Assembly (NCBI GenBank): GCA_003558145.1
Contig: PWMP01000174.1
Span: 1 to 13,329 of the forward strand
Reading direction: 5' to 3'
DNA from: Elusimicrobiota bacterium
Lineage (GTDB): Bacteria; CG03; SLGR01; PWQF01
DNA: 13,329 nucleotides
Part shown: positions 1-6,061 of the stretch, piece by piece
How positions within the stretch are numbered: the stretch's first letter is position 1
Layout of the letters: each line of letters starts with the position of its first letter
Notes under the pieces: model-generated
What the model was told of the DNA's origin: nothing
Seen by the model: only the letters and a program-made list of their open reading frames with translations
Database searches by the model: none
Made by a program: the position numbers and the translations under genes

Positions 1-475
1 AAGAAGCACACAAAAACTTCAGGACATAAATGCCCGTAAAGCAAGAGGCTGTGACCTTGTATTCGATGAGCCGGTGGAATGTAAACTTAAAAAAGAGATG
101 CCCGGTGGCGGGGTAAACACTGTTATATTTAAAATTCCAGGTGCAGTGCCGTTTATAACGACTAAAGGCATGACCCTTTGGGATAGATACAAAGAAAAAG
201 ACGCCTATGATATCTGGTTTTTATTGAAAAATTATCCCGGCGGTGTAAGTGAGCTGGCATATTTATTTAAATCGCACTTGAACAATAAACTGGTAAAAGA
301 AGGCCTTGAGAAAATACGGAGTAAATTTGTTGCTGTAGATTCGCCCGGACCGGTTTGGATAGCCAACTTTTTAGAAACGGAGGATTTACAAGAGCAAGAA
401 AGAGTTCAGCGGGAAGCTTACGAACGGGTAAAATCATTTCTTGATATGCTTCAGATAGAAAAATACCGGGAATAA
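1..475 (+). CDS. AbiEii/AbiGii-type nucleotidyltransferase toxin, 3' part only
   Basis: The frame is open from base 2 to a TAA at 473-475, so the gene starts left of the window; the GTG at 74 is internal. The visible part, about 157 residues, is the C-terminal portion. Family landmarks I recognise are ARGCDLVFDEPVE near its beginning, the KEKDAYDIWFLLKNYPGG block (typical R/K-x-KDAYDI-x-x-x-L of this family), and the tail GPVWIANFLETED followed by REAYERVKSFLDML. Proteins of this family are minimal nucleotidyltransferases. Some act as the toxin of type IV toxin-antitoxin/abortive-infection pairs with an AbiEi-like antitoxin normally encoded just upstream, which is outside the window. The catalytic GS-x10-D-x-D N-terminal core cannot be seen, so activity cannot be judged. 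Function is assigned by family resemblance only; a plain chromosomal nucleotidyltransferase-like protein without toxin role is possible. Confidence 0.72.
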   Translation, partial: RSTQKLQDINARKARGCDLVFDEPVECKLKKEMPGGGVNTVIFKIPGAVPFITTKGMTLWDRYKEKDAYDIWFLLKNYPGGVSELAYLFKSHLNNKLVKEGLEKIRSKFVAVDSPGPVWIANFLETEDLQEQERVQREAYERVKSFLDMLQIEKYRE

Positions 476-679
476 TTGATTCAGGTAATATCCAACCATG
501 TCTGTATTACGGATTACACGCGGGATGCAAAGTGGAAAAGATAAGGGAAGAGATGGAAGAGAAATTAAAGGATGAGAAGATAAAAGAAACAGTGGGGATT
601 ATATCTGCCAGATGAAGATAAGATAATGAAATTTCAGCAAAAGCGAAGTTCGAATATTATTGTTATCGTAAGACAATAA
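476..679 (+). other. Short spacer with possible decayed small ORF
   Basis: No intact gene is recognisable in these 204 bases. One frame, open from GTG 532 (or ATG 553), reads MEEKLKDEKIKETVGIISAR and stops at a TGA at 613-615. Another frame, open from 584, reads GLYLPDEDKIMKFQQKRSSN and further to a TAA at 677-679, which directly abuts the ATG at 680. The two together look like a small charged protein interrupted by a +1 shift near 595, but I recognise no family, and chance open frames of this length are common. Treat it as a possible pseudogene remnant. Confidence 0.2.
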
Positions 680-907
680 ATGAAAAAGAAACAAAAAGTA
701 CATAAAGACAATAACGGCGAATTCATCTATAAAACCTATTTCGTTCGTGGAAAAATGAAAAAGCAGAAGATATATATTGTAGAGGGTATGCCTGCGGAAG
801 AATTTTACGGACAAAATGCTGATACTATTGCTTTGGTGCAAAACGGAGATTATGAATTATTAAATGCGCTGGAGATGGAAGAGGTAAAAACACAAAAAAG
901 GCAATGA
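680..907 (+). CDS. Small hypothetical protein, 75 residues
   Basis: I do not recognise this gene as a named family. It is a highly charged, soluble-looking protein: a Lys-rich N terminus (MKKKQKVHKDNNGEF), a beta-like centre (FIYKTYFVRGKMKKQKIYIVEG), then a more acidic half (PAEEFYGQNADTIALVQNGD, ending in ELLNALEMEE). There is no signal peptide, membrane segment or cysteine motif. The start ATG at 680 directly follows a TAA of the upstream frame and has no clear Shine-Dalgarno sequence, so initiation may be weak or coupled to upstream translation. Its stop codon (905-907) overlaps the ATG of the SEC-C/TPR gene at 904 in an ATGA arrangement. That is good evidence that it is a real gene and that the two products are translationally coupled and probably work in the same process. 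A protein-protein partner role is possible but is inference. Confidence 0.6.
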   Translation: MKKKQKVHKDNNGEFIYKTYFVRGKMKKQKIYIVEGMPAEEFYGQNADTIALVQNGDYELLNALEMEEVKTQKRQ

Positions 908-3315
908 AAGATAGTAATCCGGACAGGAGAATAAAAAAGATACATTTTCAGACAGGAACGCTGAAAAACACATCAGATAAATCATCCTGCAAAACGTATC
1001 TGTTTTCTGGAGACGATATCCCGGAGGAAGCTAAGAAAATTTTTAATAAGGATAAAATAGCGGAACTTACCGGACAATGGGGAGATCCCGATATGGGCGA
1101 TCCGGTTCAGTATCACAAGGTAATTGTCGAGCTTACGGCTGGCAATATTCTTGTGTATGAAGTCTTTAATCTGGCAGTTATGATGTTCGCATTTAGCGAT
1201 GAAAAGTTCAAAAGGCTGTTCCGGTTTATTATACTCCTGGAAACCGCAGCAGAAAATCTGGAGCCGGAGCGGTCCGGTACTGAAAGTAAAATTATTAAAT
1301 TTCCGAAGAAAAAGGACAGCGATATTAATGCTGACATGTTAGCGGAATATGAGCCCGGAGAGGCCTGGTTAATATTCAGAATGGACATAGTTGTTGCGGA
1401 GAAGCCCGCGGATGTGCTGTTCCTTATGGATATAGGCAGCCGTTTTGTCTTTGGGCATACTATTGTGATGAATGAGGTGCCGCTGTATTCCGAAGTCGAA
1501 AGCCTCATGAAGAATGCGTATAAAATGCAGAAGTCCTGGCCGGAAATCCTTTATTGTTCACAGAATGATCCGGCAAAAGAATTATTTGAAAGAAACGCGG
1601 CGAAAAAGAGCATTAAATTCAAAACAGCGCCGGTCCGGGCGTTTTATGAAATAACATTTCCTGTCATTGGGTCATTCAGAAGCTTTACTGAAACTGCGGG
1701 CAGCGAAGGAGCGAAGGAGAAACCGTATGAACCGCCTGATGAGGAAGAACTGGAAGCGCTCACTATGATTCCGGATACATATGATCCTTGTCCCTGCGCG
1801 TCCGGAAAGAAATTTAAGTTCTGCTGCAAACCTGTTTACGCTGAGATAGTTGAATCTATGGCATCAGCCCAGGAGGGAAGAATAAGCCGAGCTTTAAAAT
1901 GCCTTGATGAAGCTAAGGAAAAAGCGGGAGAAACTCCGGAGATTCTATGCAGGTACGCAATCGTTTATTCTTTTTCAGATAAGAAAAAATCATATGAGTA
2001 CAGGGACAGGTGCCTTGCGTTAAATCCTAACCATCCCCGCGCGAATTATATTCTGGGAATAGATCTTAAAGGACAAGGTAAATATAAAGAGGCGCTTAAA
2101 GCATACATGAGAGCCGTTGAAAATTATCCTTCATGCGACAGGTTTCACCTGAACGAAGTATGGAACAATATAGGGTCGGTTTATTATGAACTTGGAGAAT
2201 TCCAGAATGCGCGCGAAGCCTGGGAGAAGGCGCTTGATTATATGCCTTCGGACAAGCTGACAAGAGAGAACCTCGAGCTGCTGGATGATACGGAAAATGA
2301 ACTGGCCGGAGAAGATCTCGATCTGCCCGGTGATATGGATGCGGAGGTTGCTGGAAAATCTTCCGCGTTCGGAGCTGAGATAAAGGAAATATTAAAGGGT
2401 AAGGATTTCTCCTCGATAAAAGAGATGAATGATTATCTGATGGATTATTCAATGAAAAAGAACAGGACTCCGCGGGCAGAGCTTGGAGGCTTGTCGCCTG
2501 TTATGATGGCCGCGCTTCTTTATGAGCCGGTAGATTCTCCGAAATCTCCCTTGAAATTTTCGAAGAAAATTGAAGAAGAGAAGCTGAATAAATCGTTGTT
2601 CTTCATTGATGCAAAACGAATTCTTAAACTTTTTAAAGATCTTTCACCGGTTAAAATGACAGTTTCAAAAAATCTCAACAGGAAGTTTGTCGCTGAAGTT
2701 CTGAAAGTATCAGAATATAAAAAAGAGCAGGAGACATGGCTTTATGAGAAGAAGGCTATGAACGAGCAGGATTTCTGGTGGCTGCATATAATGCGGATCA
2801 TATTCGACATTGCCGGTATCATAAGGAAAAGAAAAGGCGCTTTTCATATAGCGAAAGCCGGAAAAGAATATTTAAACCGGCCGGGTATAGAATTATACAC
2901 AGTTCTTTTTAAGATATTTTTTTATAAATTTAATATGGAGTATGCTGTTCATTTCGGGCCGGAAATTCCGGAGATTCAGCAGACAGTCAATTTTTCTCTT
3001 TTTATGGCGCGCAACCATTGCGCTGACTGGACGAAACCGGAAGATTTTTCAAAAAAAGTTATTATTGACGGACTGCGCATGCATGAGAGAGTAAAATGGG
3101 AGTCCAAATTCTGGACTCTGGAAGACGCGCATGAAGGAAGATTCATAAGACCAATGGTAGATTTCGGGCTTTTTGATACCAGAAAAGATGATAGCGATCC
3201 AAAAGGTCCGGGCAAATATTTAATAAAGTCGTCGTCTTTATTGAGAAAGTTTATTGATTTCAGATTCCCGGAGGATAATAACAGATCCGGAAATTTTGAT
3301 ATTAGATTTGACTGA
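904..3315 (+). CDS. SEC-C motif and tetratricopeptide-repeat protein, 803 residues
   Basis: This is a large cytosolic protein of unknown role. Residues about 60-260 form an alpha/beta region I cannot place firmly; it contains AWLIFRMDIVVAEKPADVLF and reads like the uncharacterised N-terminal domains often joined to SEC-C. Residues 294-308 (DPCPCASGKKFKFCC) are a SEC-C zinc-binding motif, CxC-x8-CC, with C296, C298, C307 and C308. Residues about 315-460 are TPR-like: LNPNHPRANYILGIDLKGQG and NNIGSVYYELGEFQNAREAW show the G/Y/A spacing of the repeat. An acidic linker (461-490) follows. The C-terminal part has IMRIIFDIAGIIRKRKGAF and HIAKAGKEYL (629-657), resembling a winged-helix-like segment of pRiA4b ORF-3-like proteins. 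There is no signal peptide or membrane helix. The ATG at 904 overlaps the preceding stop (ATGA); only a weak, distant purine run (GAGGT, 881-885) precedes it, so coupling is likely. SEC-C domains bind zinc and often mediate protein or ribosome contact; the role here is inferred only. Confidence 0.8.
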   Translation: MKDSNPDRRIKKIHFQTGTLKNTSDKSSCKTYLFSGDDIPEEAKKIFNKDKIAELTGQWGDPDMGDPVQYHKVIVELTAGNILVYEVFNLAVMMFAFSDEKFKRLFRFIILLETAAENLEPERSGTESKIIKFPKKKDSDINADMLAEYEPGEAWLIFRMDIVVAEKPADVLFLMDIGSRFVFGHTIVMNEVPLYSEVESLMKNAYKMQKSWPEILYCSQNDPAKELFERNAAKKSIKFKTAPVRAFYEITFPVIGSFRSFTETAGSEGAKEKPYEPPDEEELEALTMIPDTYDPCPCASGKKFKFCCKPVYAEIVESMASAQEGRISRALKCLDEAKEKAGETPEILCRYAIVYSFSDKKKSYEYRDRCLALNPNHPRANYILGIDLKGQGKYKEALKAYMRAVENYPSCDRFHLNEVWNNIGSVYYELGEFQNAREAWEKALDYMPSDKLTRENLELLDDTENELAGEDLDLPGDMDAEVAGKSSAFGAEIKEILKGKDFSSIKEMNDYLMDYSMKKNRTPRAELGGLSPVMMAALLYEPVDSPKSPLKFSKKIEEEKLNKSLFFIDAKRILKLFKDLSPVKMTVSKNLNRKFVAEVLKVSEYKKEQETWLYEKKAMNEQDFWWLHIMRIIFDIAGIIRKRKGAFHIAKAGKEYLNRPGIELYTVLFKIFFYKFNMEYAVHFGPEIPEIQQTVNFSLFMARNHCADWTKPEDFSKKVIIDGLRMHERVKWESKFWTLEDAHEGRFIRPMVDFGLFDTRKDDSDPKGPGKYLIKSSSLLRKFIDFRFPEDNNRSGNFDIRFD

Positions 3316-3755
3316 CTTTAAGTATCTGAGCGGAGAACTGAAAAATGAAGGTTGTTTATACAATGCCGCAGATTTTAAGGGAAATATAATTTTAAGGCTG
3401 GGGCTATGTGGGGTGGTTGCGGCCGTCGAGCGTTTTCGGGAAGAGCGAAGCACAGCGGAGCGGCAGGTTCCACTTCTTCATATAGCTTCTTCCAGTTTTT
3501 CCGGAATGTGGAACGAAATAGAGGATGTCGTTTTGAAATATGTGGATGTGACAACTCAAAACTATAAGAAATACTCAATATTTTCTTTGTGCGAAAAAAA
3601 TTAATCAATTAAATTTGATGCACACTTTATTAAAGCTAGTTAGTTCCCTGATGGATACTAAATCAGCGCTGCAGTATCTTAGAACCAGGTACTGGGAGTG
3701 AATTGTGCCCTTGGGTTTTTACGGGCCGGGTTATTAACAGATTGAAAGTTTTTTA

Positions 3756-3773
3756 AAATTACTGGCGTAATTT
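3756..3773. repeat. Perfect 7-bp inverted repeat (AAATTAC-TGGC-GTAATTT)
   Basis: The stem AAATTAC (3756-3762) pairs with GTAATTT (3767-3773) around a 4-base loop. The same heptamer recurs beside the downstream promoter and in a second hairpin at 4034-4055. It could be an operator half-site pair or an RNA hairpin; no function is shown. Confidence 0.5.
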
Positions 3774-3850
3774 CAAACCCGCCCTTCGCCCTGGGCTGTT
3801 TTGATGCGGTGCGGTTATGCGGTTAATGGGGGCTTTGATTTGCTTTTCAG

Positions 3851-3883
3851 CGGGCCGTTTTTTGCCGGGCCCGGTGCTTTTTT
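3851..3883 (+). terminator. Candidate intrinsic terminator upstream of the cotransporter
   Basis: CGGGCC (3851-3856) can pair with GGCCCG (3868-3873), and the sequence CCGGGCCCGG (3865-3874) is itself palindromic. Six T residues follow at 3878-3883 after GTGC. It could end readthrough from the SEC-C unit, although it lies over 530 bases past that stop. The long loop and interrupted T tract make this moderate to weak. Confidence 0.35.
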
Positions 3884-3909
3884 ATAAACTGCCAGTCTTA
3901 ACAAATTAC

Positions 3910-3937
3910 TTGACCTTTTTGCTGGTTTTAGTATAAA
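3910..3937 (+). promoter_or_regulatory. Sigma-70-like promoter for the Na/Pi cotransporter gene
   Basis: TTGACC (3910-3915) and TATAAA (3932-3937) are separated by 16 bases. These match five of six bases of each consensus box. Transcription from about 3944 would give a leader of roughly 225 bases before the ATG at 4169, long enough to hold the 4034-4055 hairpin. The word CAAATTAC (3902-3909) directly abuts the -35 box. Confidence 0.5.
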
Positions 3938-4033
3938 ATTATTTTTTGGAAGCTCTCTGGCCGCTGCTGCTTCAAACTCTTATTATAATGCTCATTTTGG
4001 GGACGGGCGGACCAAGACAGAAACCTTTAAAAA

Positions 4034-4055
4034 GTAATTTGTTGCGGCAAATTAC
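4034..4055. repeat. Perfect 8-bp inverted repeat in the cotransporter leader
   Basis: GTAATTTG (4034-4041) pairs with CAAATTAC (4048-4055) around the 6-base loop TTGCGG. It lies between the predicted promoter and the start codon, so it would be in the mRNA leader. The arm CAAATTAC is identical to the 8-mer abutting the -35 box at 3902-3909. Confidence 0.5.
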
Positions 4056-4168
4056 GCTTAAAAAGCAAGGCTACACGGTATTCCAAACGTTAAAGTAAAT
4101 GTTCGATAGAAACGCCTTCGGCAGCCACAAAAATTGTTAGTAGATATAAAGGAAGATAAAAAAATAAA

Positions 4169-5833
4169 ATGATTAGCCAGTCAGTTTTCACGCTTATAGG
4201 CGGGCTGGGGCTTTTTTTCTTCGGAATGCAGCTTATGTCCGACGGTATGAAAAAGGTTTCAGGAGACCGCCTTAAAAACTTTCTTCACAGGGCGACCAAA
4301 CTGCCGGTAGTAGGAGTGGGGGTCGGGATTCTTGTAACTGTGCTTGTCCAGTCTTCAAGCGCCACCTCGGTAATGGTAGTCGGGTTTGTAAATGCCGGGC
4401 TGCTTACACTTGTCCAGGCAATATCTGTATTGCTCGGGGCCAACATCGGGACAACTTTCACTGCCTGGATTGTGTCCATAATCGGAGCTTTCGATATTGC
4501 CGCTTATGCCCTTGCTGCCGTGGGGGCAGGCGTGTTGATTATGAAGACGGCTAAGACAAGAAAGGTAAGGTTCACGGGGGAAGTTATACTTGGAATAGGC
4601 CTTCTTTTTACCGGGCTTGCGCTTATGAGAAATTCTGTGGAACCGCTAAAAGGAAGCGAGTATGTTAAAAATCTTTTTATTTCCTTCAGCCGCAATCCCA
4701 TTCTTGGAGTTTTAGCCGGCCTTGTTTTTACTGTTGTTCTTCAGAGTTCAAGCGCCACAATAGCACTCGTGCAGGTACTGGCTTTTAACGGTATCATTCC
4801 TTTTGAGGCTGCGGTTCCGATTATTTTGGGAGAAAACATCGGAACGACGATCACGGCTCAGATTTCGGCTCTGGGCGCGAATCTTTCAGCCAGAAGGGCC
4901 GCAATGTCCCACACTCTTTTTAATGTAATAGGGGTTGCCTATATGCTTGTTTTTGTTTACCTTGGATGGTTTACAAACGCTGTCAACTTTCTTCTCCCGG
5001 GCGAGATTACAGCTTCAACAATCATGTTTTATATTGCCTTTTCGCATACGCTGTTCAACGTATTTAATACAGCCGTTTTTCTTCCGTTTATAGGAACGCT
5101 TGAAAAATTGAGTGTGTGGCTTGTGCCTAAAAAGGAAAGCGACATAGAAGAAAGAACCAAATACCTTAACAAACACCTTTTGGAAAGCCCGGCAGTGGCG
5201 CTTGACCAGGTCAGAAACGAGATGCGCTATATGCTTTCTCTTGCAACAAGGTCCGTCAAGACTGCTATGGAAGGGCTGCAGGGAGAGGGATTTAAGAGAG
5301 CACAAAAAGTTTCCAAGCTGGAAGAGGCAATAAACGGTCTTCAATCTGAAATAACCCAGTACATAGTTGAAATTTCAAGCAGAGAACTGACAGAAGAAGA
5401 AAACTCCCAGATTCCCGTACTTATACATAGTGTCAATGATATAGAAAGAATAGGTGACCATGCGGAAAACATAATTGAAATGGCTTCCAGGAAAAATATG
5501 GAAAAAAATAAATTTTCCGACTACGCCATGAAAGAGCTTGACGTTATGTGGAACAAAATAAAAGAGATGATGGAAAAGACCGCCTGTGTTATGCAAAATG
5601 AAGATGCGCATAAGGCAGCCGGGATATTAGAAATAGAACAAGAAGTAAATCGCCTTCAAAAAGAGATAAAGGAAAACCATATCGCCCGGCTGAATGAAAA
5701 AGTCTGCGACATCAAAACCGGCGTAATATTTGTTTCGCTGATTGATAACCTTGAAAAGATAGGAGACCATCTGGCAAATATAGCCGAGGGCGTCTATAAT
5801 AAGATGCACTGGCGTTCGGCAGAGATCAAGTAG
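4169..5833 (+). CDS. Na/Pi cotransporter family protein with PhoU-like C-terminal domain
   Basis: A 554-residue inner-membrane transporter of the NptA/YjbB-type Na/Pi cotransporter family, expected to move phosphate with sodium. Residues 1-320 hold the two inverted membrane repeats. Each has the family signature: QSSSAT at 61-66 and 192-197, and G-x-NIGTT at 90-96 (GANIGTT) and 221-227 (GENIGTT). Several hydrophobic segments surround them (for example 7-20, 48-60, 107-125 and 250-270). Residues about 340-545 are a cytosolic helical PhoU-like domain with the paired motifs NDIERIGDHAENI (423-435) and DNLEKIGDHLANIAE (526-540). The length matches the two-domain form of the family. The ATG follows an AAGGAAG element (4149-4155) at a rather long spacing. 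The gene appears monocistronic, with its own promoter at 3910 and a terminator-like hairpin at 5850. Direction of transport (uptake or efflux) cannot be told from sequence; YjbB of E. coli has been linked to phosphate export. Confidence 0.93.
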   Translation: MISQSVFTLIGGLGLFFFGMQLMSDGMKKVSGDRLKNFLHRATKLPVVGVGVGILVTVLVQSSSATSVMVVGFVNAGLLTLVQAISVLLGANIGTTFTAWIVSIIGAFDIAAYALAAVGAGVLIMKTAKTRKVRFTGEVILGIGLLFTGLALMRNSVEPLKGSEYVKNLFISFSRNPILGVLAGLVFTVVLQSSSATIALVQVLAFNGIIPFEAAVPIILGENIGTTITAQISALGANLSARRAAMSHTLFNVIGVAYMLVFVYLGWFTNAVNFLLPGEITASTIMFYIAFSHTLFNVFNTAVFLPFIGTLEKLSVWLVPKKESDIEERTKYLNKHLLESPAVALDQVRNEMRYMLSLATRSVKTAMEGLQGEGFKRAQKVSKLEEAINGLQSEITQYIVEISSRELTEEENSQIPVLIHSVNDIERIGDHAENIIEMASRKNMEKNKFSDYAMKELDVMWNKIKEMMEKTACVMQNEDAHKAAGILEIEQEVNRLQKEIKENHIARLNEKVCDIKTGVIFVSLIDNLEKIGDHLANIAEGVYNKMHWRSAEIK

Positions 5834-5849
5834 ACAGTTGTCTGCTTCT

Positions 5850-5883
5850 ATGCAACTAACAATCCCTACTTGTTTGCATTTTT
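5850..5883 (+). terminator. Candidate intrinsic terminator of the cotransporter gene
   Basis: ATGCAA (5850-5855) pairs with TTGCAT (5874-5879). Inside, ACAA (5859-5862) pairs with TTGT (5870-5873) around a 7-base loop, with a 3-base bulge (CTA) on the left arm. Four T residues follow (5880-5883). It is placed 17 bases after the stop codon. The stem is AT-rich, so strength is uncertain. Confidence 0.45.
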
Positions 5884-5934
5884 CTATATAGTTGAATTAA
5901 GAGAATAAAAAATTTAAGTTTTTCTCTGCGAGTA

Positions 5935-5965
5935 TTGAAAAAATATTTATTTTATTTATTATAAT
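5935..5965 (+). promoter_or_regulatory. AT-rich candidate promoter for the PAS kinase gene
   Basis: TTGAAA (5935-5940) precedes TATAAT (5960-5965) by 19 bases, or TATTAT (5957-5962) by 16. The surrounding 60 bases are very AT-rich, which raises the chance of a false match. It would give a leader of about 90 bases before the ATG at 6062. Confidence 0.4.
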
Positions 5966-6061
5966 ATAGGTGTAATGGCAGCAAGAAACAAAAATATATT
6001 TCATGGCTTCTTTTGTTAAGCGACATTTGCTTTTTTCAGGCAGCAGTTCAGGTATTAAAAA

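Larger units (their letters stand above)
3316..4168. other. 853-base gene-free region with hairpins and promoter
   Basis: No convincing gene was found on either strand. The open frame 3254-3604 overlaps the SEC-C gene and ends in atypical sequence. At 3420-3465 there is a GC-rich stretch with imperfect repeats (GAGCGAAGC/AGCGGAGCG), perhaps a dispersed repeat of this genome. The rest holds a hairpin at 3756-3773, the repeated word TGCGGT around 3805-3822, a terminator-like structure at 3851-3883, a promoter at 3910-3937 and a hairpin at 4034-4055. No tRNA or known riboswitch consensus could be recognised by eye. Confidence 0.55.

Noticed and set aside
74..475. GTG at 74 as the true start of the first gene
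   Set aside because: The frame is open back to base 2 with family-like residues (ARGCDLVFDEP), so GTG 74 is internal and the gene is cut by the window.
2096..2452. 118-codon minus-strand open frame inside the SEC-C/TPR gene
   Set aside because: The plus-strand frame has clear TPR features here, and the minus translation has low-complexity, Pro/Ser/Arg-rich composition typical of a shadow frame.
3254..3604. 116-codon open frame on the plus strand overlapping the end of the SEC-C gene
   Set aside because: It overlaps a well-supported gene in another frame for 62 bases, has no ribosome binding site, and its second half is an odd Arg/Glu-rich then mixed composition. I recognise no family. It and the minus-strand frame 3375-3608 look like chance readings of a GC-rich repeat-like stretch.
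3600..4168. tRNA, known riboswitch or small RNA in the gene-free region
   Set aside because: No cloverleaf with a GTTC-type T arm and no riboswitch consensus could be found by eye on either strand. Only the generic hairpins listed remain.
4169..5833. Start of a pst/pho phosphate operon
   Set aside because: No pst, phoB or phoR homologue lies next to it, the flanking genes are unrelated, and the PhoU-like region is the usual fused tail of this transporter family.
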